Source: Frigidibacter sp. RF13 (GTDB taxonomy: Bacteria; Pseudomonadota; Alphaproteobacteria; Rhodobacterales; Rhodobacteraceae). Taken from it: a stretch of DNA of 64,000 nucleotides. The translations under genes were made by a program, and so were the position numbers. The stretch covers positions 248,001 through 312,000 of the forward strand of contig NZ_JAPNUE010000001.1 of NCBI RefSeq assembly GCF_026626305.1, written 5' to 3'. A model generated the notes under the pieces. It saw only the letters and a program-made list of their open reading frames with translations. It was not told the DNA's origin and ran no database searches. Within the stretch, counting starts at the first letter, position 1. The number at the start of each line of letters is the position of its first letter. Of this stretch, positions 17,255-26,278 are shown in pieces.

Positions 17255-18919
17255 TCAGCCCTTGGCGCGGGTCAAGCGACTGGACAGGAGGTCGCCGGTC
17301 TCGGACAGGATCGGGTAGGCGACCTGGGTGAAGGAGGTGTTCACCTGCTTGAGGGCGCGGAGCGTTTCCTGATGGATGTTCGAGGTCTCGATCGATTCCG
17401 TCCGCCCCTCTTTCAGCCGCTCCAGATGCGAGCGCTGCAGCGCCTGTTCAATGTCGCGGACATGGTCCTTTTCCTCGACAAGCGCGCGGGCCGCATCGGG
17501 ATTGAGCGTCATCAGCACATTCAGAGCCGCCTGGGCGTTCGACAGCACCCGGTCGTGGAAATCGCCGATCTCGGCCCGGCCGGTTTCGGAAAAGCTCAAA
17601 CCCTCCTGATCCAGCCGCTGGGCGAGCGTCAGCATCGTCTGGCTGATCACATTCCCCGCGGTTTCGAGATTGACCGCCATTTCCGCGAGGTCGAGCGCCT
17701 TGTGGCGCATCTCGTCGCTGATATCGGCGCGCTGGAGCTTCGCAAGATAAAGCTTGGTGTCGAGGTGGATCCGGTCGACCTCTTCCTCCTTGCGGCGGAT
17801 CGCGTCGGCGGCACTCGCATCCCAGCCGGAGTAAAGTCCGGTGACCGACCGCAGCATGGTTTCGACCTGTTCGCCCATTTGCAGGATCTCTCGCGCGGCG
17901 CAGGCGAGCGCGCGATTGGGCGTGCCGAGCGCCGCCGGGTCGAGCGCGCTGACCCGGTCGAGCCGGGCCGGTTGCTGTGGCGGGGCAACGAGCCGGTCCG
18001 CAAGCCGCATCAGCGGGCCGGTGAAGGGCAGGGCGAGAAGTAGGATTGCGAGGTTGAAAAGAAGGTGCAGGTTGATGACCTGACGTGCGGGCGTCGCGCC
18101 GATCGTGTCGAGGGGCAGCTGCAGCATCGAGAGACCGAGAAGCGCGAGCAGCGCGCCGCCGCCGCGGACGATCAGGTTCGCCATCACCACCCGCCGCGCG
18201 GCGATGTCGGAGCCGAGCGTCAGGATGAAGGCGATGAAGGACCCGCCGAGATTGGCGCCGAGCACCATGGCCGCGCCGGCGCTGACCGGCAACACATGGG
18301 CGGCGGAGAGGGTGACGAAGAGAAGGACGGCCGCGACCGAGGAATGCACAGCCCAGGCGAAAAGCGCGCCAAGCGCGAAAGCGGTGAGAGGATCGCCGCC
18401 CAGATAGGCCAGCGCCGCCATCACGCCCTTCGCCTCGCGCAAGGGCTCGGTCGCGTCGCGGATCATCGATAGCGAGACGAAGATGAGCGCAAGCCCGATC
18501 AGGACACGCCCTGCCATCCGCCATTCACGGGCGGTGGATTTCTGAAAGATCGCGACGCCCGCGACCAGAAGCACCGGCACCAGCCAGTCGGCGCGCGCGA
18601 CGAGGATCTGCGCGACGATCGCCGAGCCGAGGTCGCCGCCGAGAAGGACGGCGAGGCCCGCCGTAGCCGCCAGCGTTCCGGCCGCGACGAAGTTCGAGGT
18701 CAGGATGGCAACGGCGGTCGAGCTTTGCAGGACCACAGCTGCGCCGGTCCCGGCGAGTGCCGCCGCGATCCGGTTCTGCCCGCCGCGCCTCAGCCAGCCG
18801 CGCAATTGCACTGCCCAGCCCCGCTCTACCCCCGTCCTGACCAGCCTGACCGCCCAGATGAGAAGGGCGGCGGCCCCGGCAACATGAAGGACGAAGAGCA
18901 AGGGCGAGGTTTCGGGCAC
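17255..18919 (-). CDS. Na+/phosphate cotransporter family protein with PhoU-like tail
   Basis: 554 residues. The N-terminal ~310 residues hold eight or more membrane helices and the inverted Na/Pi repeats, marked by QSSTA (in GTGAAVVLQSSTAVAILTSNF) and by HSSVA in the second half. The last ~220 residues are helical and PhoU-like (EVDRIHLDTKLYLAKLQRADISDEMRHKALDLAEMAVNLETAGN). This architecture, as in YjbB and NptA-type proteins, moves phosphate with sodium; YjbB acts as an exporter, so direction is open. A Pho-box-like sequence lies 36 bases upstream of the start. Confidence 0.9.
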   Translation of the reverse strand: MPETSPLLFVLHVAGAAALLIWAVRLVRTGVERGWAVQLRGWLRRGGQNRIAAALAGTGAAVVLQSSTAVAILTSNFVAAGTLAATAGLAVLLGGDLGSAIVAQILVARADWLVPVLLVAGVAIFQKSTAREWRMAGRVLIGLALIFVSLSMIRDATEPLREAKGVMAALAYLGGDPLTAFALGALFAWAVHSSVAAVLLFVTLSAAHVLPVSAGAAMVLGANLGGSFIAFILTLGSDIAARRVVMANLIVRGGGALLALLGLSMLQLPLDTIGATPARQVINLHLLFNLAILLLALPFTGPLMRLADRLVAPPQQPARLDRVSALDPAALGTPNRALACAAREILQMGEQVETMLRSVTGLYSGWDASAADAIRRKEEEVDRIHLDTKLYLAKLQRADISDEMRHKALDLAEMAVNLETAGNVISQTMLTLAQRLDQEGLSFSETGRAEIGDFHDRVLSNAQAALNVLMTLNPDAARALVEEKDHVRDIEQALQRSHLERLKEGRTESIETSNIHQETLRALKQVNTSFTQVAYPILSETGDLLSSRLTRAKG

Positions 18920-18954
18920 AGGGCGGGTCCTTTCGACTCAGCAGATCATCAAGA

Positions 18955-18973
18955 CTGTCATAAAACTGTTACA
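18955..18973 (+). promoter_or_regulatory. Pho-box-like PhoB site
   Basis: CTGTCATAAAACTGTTACA holds two CTGT half-sites 11 bases apart and differs from the E. coli Pho-box consensus at one or two places. It lies between the Na/Pi transporter gene (start at 18919, minus) and the LysR gene (start 19145, plus). The half-sites read toward the LysR gene, opposite to the usual orientation for the transporter, which tempers the call. Confidence 0.6.
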
Positions 18974-19144
18974 ATCACGGACCGCTGCCCGGCGCAACGG
19001 TGCGCACAAGGAATTCAGCCGTAGCCTACAGATAACCCACCCGGTTGACAGCGCTGCAACAGCGGTCAATCTCGGCGCATGACCGAAATCGCTAAAGACG
19101 AAGCGAAGTCGAAGCTGCCCGCGCTTGATCGGGCTCTCTGAAGC

Positions 19145-20047
19145 ATGGCCTTCACCCTTCGCCAGTTGCAGTTCTTCGTCGCCGCTGCCGAACAGGCGTC
19201 GGTCTCAGGTGCGGCGCGGGTGCTGTCGATCTCGCAATCTTCGGTGACCGAGGCGATCCAGGCGCTGGAGGACGATCTTGGCGTCACGCTTTTCGAACGG
19301 AAGGCGCGGGGGCTGGAACTGACGCACAAGGGATCGCTCTTCCTGCGCCATGCGACCCAGATCCTCGCCGATGTATCGACCGCGCGCATGGCTTTCCGGG
19401 AGGAAACCGGCGATCTCGGTGGCGCTTTGTCGCTGGGCGTCACCTCGCTGGTCGCGGGTTACGTGCTTTCCGATATTCTGTCGCGGTTCCGGCGCGCCTT
19501 CCCGAAGGTCGAGGTCACTGCGATCGAGGACAATGCCGATTATCTGCAGCATCTTCTGATCGGCGGTGAACTGGATGTTGCGGTCGTGCTGACGTCGTCG
19601 ATCCGCGACCGGGCCGCGATGCAGGTCGAATCCCTTCTGGTCTCGCCCTACCGGCTGTGGCTGCCGACGGGCCACCGGCTGAACGAGGCAGAGGCGATCA
19701 CGCTCGACGATCTGGCAGGCGAGCAGCTGATCGTGCTGACAGTGGACGAAATCGAGGAATCGACTCGGCGGCTGATGGCCGCCCTGTCGGTCAAGCCTGA
19801 CATCGCCTTCCGCACCCGCTCGGTCGAGGCGGTGCGTTCGCTGGTCGCGACCGGGGCAGGCGTGGCGCTTCTTCCCTCGCTTGTATACCGGCCATGGTCG
19901 CTTGAAGGCGACCGGATCGAGATCCGCGATGTCTCGGGCGATCTGCCCTCGGTTCAGGTGGGCCTCGTCTGGCGCAAGGGCGCGCCCTTGTCGACCGTAG
20001 CGCGCAACTTCATCCGCGCGGCGCAGAGCGCGGTGCCAGAGCGCTGA
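19145..20047 (+). CDS. LysR-family transcriptional regulator
   Basis: 300 residues: helix-turn-helix at 3-62 (FTLRQLQFFVAAAEQASVSGAARVLSISQSSVTEAIQALEDD, read in parts) and a periplasmic-binding-like effector domain behind it. It precedes, on the same strand, the NTF2-like/polyamine transport/patD cassette, with a 173-base gap containing a T-N11-A dyad. Control of that cassette in response to a polyamine-related ligand is the natural inference. The ribosome-binding site before the ATG is weak. Confidence 0.92.
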   Translation: MAFTLRQLQFFVAAAEQASVSGAARVLSISQSSVTEAIQALEDDLGVTLFERKARGLELTHKGSLFLRHATQILADVSTARMAFREETGDLGGALSLGVTSLVAGYVLSDILSRFRRAFPKVEVTAIEDNADYLQHLLIGGELDVAVVLTSSIRDRAAMQVESLLVSPYRLWLPTGHRLNEAEAITLDDLAGEQLIVLTVDEIEESTRRLMAALSVKPDIAFRTRSVEAVRSLVATGAGVALLPSLVYRPWSLEGDRIEIRDVSGDLPSVQVGLVWRKGAPLSTVARNFIRAAQSAVPER

Positions 20048-20101
20048 TACTCGCCGAGTGCGAAAAGGCGCGCGCTCCTCCGATCAAGAAACCATCCATC
20101 C

Positions 20102-20116
20102 ATCGGCAAAACCGAT
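20102..20116. promoter_or_regulatory. Candidate LysR-type operator
   Basis: ATCGG-CAAAA-CCGAT is a perfect dyad and contains the T-N11-A pattern of LysR-type boxes. It lies between the LysR gene and the NTF2-like gene that opens the polyamine cassette, about 105 bases before its start. Confidence 0.45.
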
Positions 20117-20220
20117 TGCTCCGTTCTTTGTTTTGATATTGCGATTGATCCGCGCCGGGCGCAGAGTTTGCGTGAAGTTCTGGGGGCGCCAGCTGCGCCC
20201 ATGAGGCCTTGGGGGGAAAG

Positions 20221-20706
20221 ATGAGCTTCATCTCTATGACTTTGCGCGCCGCCGCCGTTACCGGCGCCTGCCTGCTCTCAACGACCGCATTCGCACAGGA
20301 CGCGCTGTCGGTCGTAACTGGCTATCTCGCCGCCTGGAATGCCCATGACGGCGCGGCGGCCGCGGACTTTTTCGCCGACAACGGGACCTACTACGATGCC
20401 TCGGTCGGCACGCCGGTCGAGGGCAAGGAAGCTGCGAAAACCCAGGTGATCGACGCTTTCCTGAATGCCGCGCCGGATGCAGTCTGGCAGATGGACGGCG
20501 ATCCGATCGTCGCGGGCGACGCGGTCGCTTTCGAATGGACTTTCTCGGGCACCAACAGCGGTGCCTGGGCGGACGGGACCGAAGCGACCGGCAAGAGCTT
20601 CAGTTTCCACGGCGCCTCGGTCTTCCGGATCGAAGGCGGCAAGATCGCGCATCAGGCGGACTATTACGACGCGCTTGGTTTCTACAAACAGCTCGGGCTG
20701 ATGTGA
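20221..20706 (+). CDS. Exported NTF2/SnoaL-like protein
   Basis: 161 residues from the ATG at 20221, directly after a strong GGGGGGAAAG site. A signal peptide ends at TTAFAQ. The rest is a single NTF2-like (SnoaL) cone: VVTGYLAAWNAHDGAAAADFFADNGTYYDASVGTPVEGKEAAK and a closing FRIEGGKIAHQADYYD. Family members are small enzymes (isomerases, cyclases, hydrolases) or binding domains; the fold does not reveal the substrate. It lies 28 bases before the polyamine-binding protein gene, so a periplasmic role in the same uptake pathway is likely but unproven. Confidence 0.8.
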   Translation: MSFISMTLRAAAVTGACLLSTTAFAQDALSVVTGYLAAWNAHDGAAAADFFADNGTYYDASVGTPVEGKEAAKTQVIDAFLNAAPDAVWQMDGDPIVAGDAVAFEWTFSGTNSGAWADGTEATGKSFSFHGASVFRIEGGKIAHQADYYDALGFYKQLGLM

Positions 20707-20734
20707 ACAACCCGGACAAACAGGGAGAAGGCTG

Positions 20735-21886
20735 ATGAAGAAAATCCTGATTTCAACCACCATGCTCGCCTTTGCGGCATCGAATGCCGCGGTCGCACAG
20801 ATGACCGCCGTAGGCGATGGCGAGGGCGAACTGTCGATCGTTGCCTGGCCGGGCTATATCGAGCGGGGCGAAACCGACAAGGCCTTCGACTGGGTGACGA
20901 AGTTCGAGGAAGCGACGGGCTGCAAGGTCTCGATCAAGACCGCGAACACCTCCGACGAGATGGTCGCGCTGATGAACGAGGGCGGGTTCGATCTGGTGAC
21001 CGCTTCGGGCGACGCGTCGCTGCGTCTTGTGGCTGGTGGGCGCGTGCAGGCGGTCAATACCGACCTGATCCCGTCCTGGTCGAAGGTCGACGAGCGGTTG
21101 CAGAACGCGCCCTGGTACACGGTCGATGGCACCCATTACGGCGTGCCCTACCAGTGGGGGCCGAACGTCCTGATGTATAATACCAAGGTCTTCCCCGAAG
21201 CGCCGAAGAGCTGGTCGGTGGTGTTCGAGGAACAGACCCTGCCCGACGGGCAATCCAACAAGGGGCGCGTCCAGGCCTATGACGGGCCGATCCATATCGC
21301 CGATGCCGCGCAGTACCTGATGGCCCACAAGCCGGAACTCGGCATCACCTCACCTTACGAGCTGAACGAGGATCAGTACAAGGCGGCGCTCGACCTTCTG
21401 CGCCAGCAGCGCGAACTGGTGGGCCGCTACTGGCATGATGCCTTCATCCAGATCGACGATTTCAAGAACGAAGGGGTCGTCGCCTCGGGCTCCTGGCCGT
21501 TCCAGGTCGGGCTTCTGGCGGGCGAGGGCCAACCGGTCGCCTCGACCATACCGGAAGAGGGTGCGACGGGCTGGGCCGATACGACGATGCTCGCGGCGGA
21601 TGCCAAACATCCGAACTGCGCCTACAAATGGATGGAACATACATTGTCCTCCAACCTGCAGTCCGACCTTTCGGTCTGGTTCGGGTCGGTTCCGGTGACG
21701 CCCGCTTCCTGCACGGACGGGTCGGGCATGCAGACCGCCGAGGGTTGCACGGCGAACGGTCTTGATGACTTCGACAAGATCCGCTTCTGGCAGACGCCGG
21801 TCGCCAACTGCAGCCAGGGCGAGGGCGCCTGCGTGCCCTATTACCGCTGGGTGTCGGACTATATCGGGGTGATCGGCGGGCGCTGA
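20735..21886 (+). CDS. Polyamine ABC transporter substrate-binding protein (PotD/PotF-like)
   Basis: 383 residues with signal peptide (SNAAVAQ) and the periplasmic-binding fold of PotD/PotF: LSIVAWPGYIERG, CKVSIKTANTSDEMVALMNEGGFDLVTASGDAS, and VPYQWGPNVLMYNTKVF. It captures a polyamine in the periplasm and delivers it to the permease pair encoded downstream. With patD in the same cassette, putrescine is the best guess. The ATG at 20735 follows AGGGAGAAGG. The stop is followed by a strong hairpin before the ATPase gene. Confidence 0.9.
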   Translation: MKKILISTTMLAFAASNAAVAQMTAVGDGEGELSIVAWPGYIERGETDKAFDWVTKFEEATGCKVSIKTANTSDEMVALMNEGGFDLVTASGDASLRLVAGGRVQAVNTDLIPSWSKVDERLQNAPWYTVDGTHYGVPYQWGPNVLMYNTKVFPEAPKSWSVVFEEQTLPDGQSNKGRVQAYDGPIHIADAAQYLMAHKPELGITSPYELNEDQYKAALDLLRQQRELVGRYWHDAFIQIDDFKNEGVVASGSWPFQVGLLAGEGQPVASTIPEEGATGWADTTMLAADAKHPNCAYKWMEHTLSSNLQSDLSVWFGSVPVTPASCTDGSGMQTAEGCTANGLDDFDKIRFWQTPVANCSQGEGACVPYYRWVSDYIGVIGGR

Positions 21887-21900
21887 GCCTCCGTCCTCCC

Positions 21901-21927
21901 TGGTGCGCGGGGGCCACCCGCGCACCA
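21901..21927 (+). promoter_or_regulatory. Intercistronic hairpin after the binding-protein gene
   Basis: TGGTGCGCGGG (21901-21911) and CCCGCGCACCA (21917-21927) pair perfectly over 11 bp with a 5-base loop, 15 bases after the stop codon and 64 bases before the ATPase gene. There is no T-run. Such stems downstream of binding-protein genes often protect the upstream mRNA, so that this protein is made in excess over the permease. Confidence 0.7.
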
Positions 21928-21990
21928 CAACCTGCCTTTCCTCCAGGACCACGCGCCCACTGGCGCGCTTGAAAGACTATTGGATCTGCT

Positions 21991-22983
21991 ATGCCCGCTG
22001 CCGTCGAATTCCGTTCCGTCTCGCGCCATTTCGGCGCGGTGAAGGCCGTCGACTCTGTCGATCTCACCATCGCGGAAGGATCGTTCTTCGCCATGCTCGG
22101 GCCGTCCGGGTCCGGCAAGACGACCTGCCTGCGACTGATTTCCGGCTTTGAAAGCCCGACGGCTGGCGAGATACGCATCTTCGGCGAGGACAGCGGCGCG
22201 GTGCCGCCGAACCGGCGGAACGTGAACACGGTCTTTCAGGATTACGCGCTCTTTCCTCATATGAACGTGCGCGACAATGTAGCCTACGGGCTGATGGTGA
22301 AGGGCGTGGGCCGCGCCGCCCGCCATGCCAAGGCCGAGGAGCTTTTGGCGCTTGTCCACCTTGACGGGTTCGGCGACCGCAAGCCTGCACAATTGTCGGG
22401 CGGGCAGCGGCAGCGAGTGGCGCTCGCGCGGGCGCTGGTAAACGAACCCAAGGTGCTGCTTCTGGACGAACCACTCGGCGCGCTGGACCTGAAGTTGCGC
22501 GAGGCGATGCAGGACGAACTGAAAAGCCTGCAGCAGAGGTTGGGCATTACCTTCGTTTTTGTCACCCATGATCAGGGCGAGGCCCTGTCGATGGCCGACC
22601 GGGTCGCGGTCTTCGCCGAAGGCCGTGTCGCGCAGGTCGGCACGCCGGGCGAAATCTATGAACAGCCAGCGAACCGCTTTGTCGCCGATTTCGTCGGCTC
22701 CTCAAATGTGCTGCCGCCCGAACAGACCCAGCGCTTCGGCGGTCCCGCCCGTTGGGCGAGCCTCCGGCCCGAGGCAATCCGGCTGGAGCGCGGGCAGGGC
22801 GGAACGGTGCGAGGCCGGGTGACCGGCCTGCGCTATCTCGGCGCCGCCACGCGCGTCACCTTGGATTGCGGCGGCCACGAACTGGCCGCCCAGATCCCCG
22901 CCGGGATCGCCGTCCCGGCCGTCGGCGAGGAGGTGGGTCTCGGCTGGCAGGTCCAGTCGCTTCACCTGATGGAGAAGGCATGA
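21991..22983 (+). CDS. Polyamine ABC transporter ATP-binding protein (PotA/PotG-like)
   Basis: 330 residues: Walker A GPSGSGKTT, Q-loop in NTVFQDYALFPH, signature LSGGQRQRVALARAL, Walker B KVLLLDEPLGALD, switch histidine in FVTHDQ. A C-terminal TOBE domain begins after FVGSSNVLPPE. It powers uptake with the two permeases. The stop codon overlaps the start of the first permease gene (ATGA). Confidence 0.93.
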   Translation: MPAAVEFRSVSRHFGAVKAVDSVDLTIAEGSFFAMLGPSGSGKTTCLRLISGFESPTAGEIRIFGEDSGAVPPNRRNVNTVFQDYALFPHMNVRDNVAYGLMVKGVGRAARHAKAEELLALVHLDGFGDRKPAQLSGGQRQRVALARALVNEPKVLLLDEPLGALDLKLREAMQDELKSLQQRLGITFVFVTHDQGEALSMADRVAVFAEGRVAQVGTPGEIYEQPANRFVADFVGSSNVLPPEQTQRFGGPARWASLRPEAIRLERGQGGTVRGRVTGLRYLGAATRVTLDCGGHELAAQIPAGIAVPAVGEEVGLGWQVQSLHLMEKA

Positions 22984-23924
22984 TGCCCGCCGCCTCGCAG
23001 CCCGCCCCCGCGCCGGGGATCGCCGAGCGGCTGACCGCGCTCTTCTGGAGGCGGCCGGGTCTCTTGCTGGCACTTCTCCTTGCGCCGCCGCTTCTGTGGC
23101 TTGGCATCGTCTATGTCGGCTCGCTCATCGCGCTTCTGTGGCAGAGCTTCTATTCGATCGACCCGTTTTCCGGCGTCGTGGTGCGGGAATTCACGCTGAA
23201 GACCTACGGCGAACTCCTCCTGCCGCAGAATTACGACATCATCCTGCGCACCGTAACCATGGCTGCCGCCGTCACTCTGGCGTCTGCTGTCCTTGCCTTC
23301 CCCATCGCCTTCTATGCCGCGCGCTTTGCGAAAGGTCGCTGGAAGGCAGTCTTCTATCTCGGCGTCATGCTGCCCCTCTGGTCCTCCTATCTGGTCAAGG
23401 TCTATGCTTGGAAGCTGATCCTCGCCAAGGAAGGGATCGTGACCTGGGCCGCAAACGGCATCGGCGCAGGTTCCGTGCTGGATGCGATCCTGTCGATCCC
23501 CGTGATCGGCGGCAATTCCCTGTCGACCTCCTTCATCGGCACTTTCATCGTCTTCGTCTATGTCTGGCTGCCCTACATGATCCTGCCGATGCAGGCCTCG
23601 CTTGAACGCGTGCCGAAGTCGATGCTGGAGGCCTCGGCCGACCTCGGCGCCGGTGGCCTGCGCACGCTCTGGAGTGTCACGCTGCCCTTGGCGCTGCCGG
23701 GCATTATCGCCGGCTCGATCTTCACCTTCTCGCTGACCTTGGGCGACTACATCATTCCCCAGATCATCGGCAATTCGGCGAATTTCATCGGCATGGCGGT
23801 CTATTCGCTGCAAGGCACCGCCGGGAATATTCCGCTTGCCGCCGCCTTCGCGGTGATCCCGATCCTGATCATGCTCGTCTATCTGGCCATCGCGCGCCGT
23901 CTGGGGGCTTTCGATGCGCTCTGA
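22983..23924 (+). CDS. Polyamine ABC transporter permease (PotB/PotH-like)
   Basis: 313 residues from the second of two tandem ATG codons (22980 and 22983); GGAGAAGG precedes both. About six membrane helices and the cytoplasmic EAA loop [25 protein letters not shown], which docks on the ATPase. The closing region GDYIIPQIIGNSANFIGMAVY is typical of PotB/PotH. The frame is open for 230 bases upstream inside the ATPase gene, but that part is a shadow frame. Confidence 0.92.
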   Translation: MPAASQPAPAPGIAERLTALFWRRPGLLLALLLAPPLLWLGIVYVGSLIALLWQSFYSIDPFSGVVVREFTLKTYGELLLPQNYDIILRTVTMAAAVTLASAVLAFPIAFYAARFAKGRWKAVFYLGVMLPLWSSYLVKVYAWKLILAKEGIVTWAANGIGAGSVLDAILSIPVIGGNSLSTSFIGTFIVFVYVWLPYMILPMQASLERVPKSMLEASADLGAGGLRTLWSVTLPLALPGIIAGSIFTFSLTLGDYIIPQIIGNSANFIGMAVYSLQGTAGNIPLAAAFAVIPILIMLVYLAIARRLGAFDAL

Positions 23925-24729
23925 CCGTCCTCCCTTTGTCCTCACACTCGGCGCCATAGGCGGGCTGATGTTCCTGCATCTGCCGATCCTGCTGATCTTC
24001 CTCTATGCCTTCACCACCGAGGAGAAATCCTATCAGTTCCCGCCGCCCGGGCTGACCACCGAATGGTTCGGCGTCGCCTGGAACCGCGCCGACATCTGGC
24101 CGCCGCTGTGGCTGTCGCTCAAGGTCGCGACCATCGCCTCGGGCCTCGCACTCATCCTCGGCACGCTGTGCGCCGCCGCAATGGCGCGGGCGAAGTTCTT
24201 CGGGCGCGACACGATCTCGCTTCTCGTCATTCTGCCCATCGCGCTGCCGGGCATCATCACCGGCATGTCGCTGCGCTCTGCCTTCGCCATCGCCGACATT
24301 CCCTTCTCGATGTGGACGATCATGCTCGGCCACGCGACCTTCTGCATCGTCATCGTCTACAACAATGCGGTTGCCCGTTTCCGGCGGTTGGGATCATCGA
24401 TGCTCGAAGCCTCGGCCGATCTCGGCGCCAATGCCTTCCAGACCTTCCGACATGTGATCCTGCCGAACCTCGGCACGGCGCTGCTGGCAGGCGGCATGCT
24501 GGCCTTCGCGCTCTCGTTCGACGAGGTGATCGTCACCACCTTCACCGCAGGCACCGGTAATGCGGCCAAGACCCTGCCAATCTGGATGCTGGACGAGCTT
24601 GTCCGGCCGCGCCAGCGCCCTGTTACCAATGTCGTCGCCATCGTCGTGTTCATGGCGACCTTCCTGCCCATCCTCGCAGCCTATTACCTGACCTCCGGCG
24701 CCGAAGAGACGGCCGGCGGCGGCAAATGA
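23914..24729 (+). CDS. Polyamine ABC transporter permease (PotC/PotI-like)
   Basis: 271 residues, overlapping the first permease gene by 11 bases. Six predicted helices and the EAA motif [23 protein letters not shown]; the conserved [13 protein letters not shown] is characteristic of PotC/PotI. It pairs with the preceding permease to form the membrane channel. The aldehyde dehydrogenase gene follows after 13 bases. Confidence 0.92.
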   Translation: MRSDRPPFVLTLGAIGGLMFLHLPILLIFLYAFTTEEKSYQFPPPGLTTEWFGVAWNRADIWPPLWLSLKVATIASGLALILGTLCAAAMARAKFFGRDTISLLVILPIALPGIITGMSLRSAFAIADIPFSMWTIMLGHATFCIVIVYNNAVARFRRLGSSMLEASADLGANAFQTFRHVILPNLGTALLAGGMLAFALSFDEVIVTTFTAGTGNAAKTLPIWMLDELVRPRQRPVTNVVAIVVFMATFLPILAAYYLTSGAEETAGGGK

Positions 24730-24742
24730 AAGGACCGAACCC

Positions 24743-26179
24743 ATGACCAAGCATTTTGACACGTCACTTCTGATCGGCGGCGCGCTGGAGGGCGGGCAGG
24801 AGACGGCGGAAAAGGTCCTGAACCCGCGTACCGGCGCGCTGATCCTTGACGTGCCCGAGGCCTCGACCGACCAGATCGACCGCGCGGTGGCCGCTGCCCG
24901 CAAGGCCTTCGTCAGCTGGTCGCGCACGACGCCTGCCGACCGGTCCGCGGCGCTCCACCGGATCGCCGATGCGATCGAGGCCGACGCCGACGCTTTCGCT
25001 GCGCTGGAGGCACTGAACTGCGGCAAGCCGATCAACGCCGCGCGGAATGACGAGATACCGGCCATCGTCGACTGCTTCCGTTTCTTCGCGGGCGCGGTGC
25101 GCGTCCAGCATGGCGCGGTGGCCGGGGAATATCTGGCCGGTCACACCTCGATGATCCGCCGCGACGCGGTGGGGGTCGTCGCCTCGATCGCGCCCTGGAA
25201 CTATCCGTTGATGATGATGGCCTGGAAAGTTGCCCCGGCGATCGGCGCAGGCAACACGATCGTCTTCAAACCGTCCGAGCAGACGCCGCTGACCGCGCTG
25301 AAGCTCGCGGGCCTGCTTGCCGACGTTCTGCCTGAAGGTGTGGTGAACATCCTTCCCGGCAGGGGCGAAACGGTGGGGAATTACCTAATCAACCACCCCG
25401 GCGTCGATATGATAAGCCTGACCGGCGATGTTGCGACAGGCAAGAAGATGCTGGTCGCCGCCTCGAAATCGGTCAAACGCACCCATCTGGAGCTGGGCGG
25501 CAAGGCGCCGGTCGTGGTGTTCGACGACGCCGACATCGGAGCGGTCGTCGAAGGGCTGCGCGCCTTCGGCTATTACAACGCCGGGCAGGACTGCACCGCG
25601 GCCTGCCGGATCTACGCGGGCAAGAAAGTCTACGAAAACCTCGTTGCCGACCTCTCCGCCGCCGTCTCGACCATTGAACTCGGCAATGACGACGACAGCG
25701 TGAACGAGATCGGTCCGCTCATCTCGCTGCGCCAGCGCGACCGGGTGGCGAGCTTCGTCGAGCGCGCCCGCGAGCTTAGCCATGTCGAGGTCACGACGGG
25801 CGGCGCGGTGATGGGCAATGGCGGCTTCTACTACAAGCCCACGGTGATCGCCGGCGCGCGCCAGGAAGACGAGATCGTGCGCCGCGAAGTGTTCGGGCCG
25901 GTGGTTTCAATCACGCCGTTTTCGGACGTGGACGAGGCGGTCGGCTGGGCCAACGACAGCGACTATGGCCTCGCTTCCTCTGTCTGGACCCGAGACGTGG
26001 GCCGGGCAATGGAAACCGCGGCGCGGCTCCGCTACGGCTGCACCTGGATCAACACCCATTTCATGCTGGTCAACGAAATGCCGCATGGCGGGCTGAAGCA
26101 GTCGGGCTACGGCAAGGACATGTCGACCTACGCGATCGAAGACTATTCGGTCGTCCGCCATGTGATGGTGAAGCACTAG
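24743..26179 (+). CDS. patD: Gamma-aminobutyraldehyde dehydrogenase
   Basis: 478 residues, very close to E. coli PatD along the whole length, including [46 protein letters not shown] and the C-terminal [11 protein letters not shown]. The catalytic cysteine lies in [16 protein letters not shown] and the general-base glutamate in [10 protein letters not shown]. It oxidises 4-aminobutyraldehyde, made from putrescine, to GABA with NAD+. Its place at the end of the polyamine transporter operon ties uptake to oxidation. The putrescine aminotransferase or oxidase step is not in this operon; a PuuB/DadA-like gene is 27 kb away at 53.6 kb. Confidence 0.93.
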   Translation: MTKHFDTSLLIGGALEGGQETAEKVLNPRTGALILDVPEASTDQIDRAVAAARKAFVSWSRTTPADRSAALHRIADAIEADADAFAALEALNCGKPINAARNDEIPAIVDCFRFFAGAVRVQHGAVAGEYLAGHTSMIRRDAVGVVASIAPWNYPLMMMAWKVAPAIGAGNTIVFKPSEQTPLTALKLAGLLADVLPEGVVNILPGRGETVGNYLINHPGVDMISLTGDVATGKKMLVAASKSVKRTHLELGGKAPVVVFDDADIGAVVEGLRAFGYYNAGQDCTAACRIYAGKKVYENLVADLSAAVSTIELGNDDDSVNEIGPLISLRQRDRVASFVERARELSHVEVTTGGAVMGNGGFYYKPTVIAGARQEDEIVRREVFGPVVSITPFSDVDEAVGWANDSDYGLASSVWTRDVGRAMETAARLRYGCTWINTHFMLVNEMPHGGLKQSGYGKDMSTYAIEDYSVVRHVMVKH

Positions 26180-26212
26180 CGGGGCAAGCAGGCTCGTCCC
26201 GTCCTCTTTCGT

Positions 26213-26256
26213 TCCGAAATATCCCCGGGGGTCCGGGGGGCAGGGCCCCCCGGCGG
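26213..26256. repeat. GC-rich intergenic element with hairpin, copy 1
   Basis: Begins CCGAAATATCCCCGGGGG and continues into a perfect 8-bp stem (26233-26240 with 26246-26253). It lies between the convergent patD and CoA-transferase genes. Elements of this AAATATCCC-plus-GC-hairpin form recur between genes of Rhodobacterales, from general familiarity; they probably serve as bidirectional transcription ends. Confidence 0.65.
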
Positions 26257-26278
26257 GTCGGCGCCGAAGGCGACGAAA

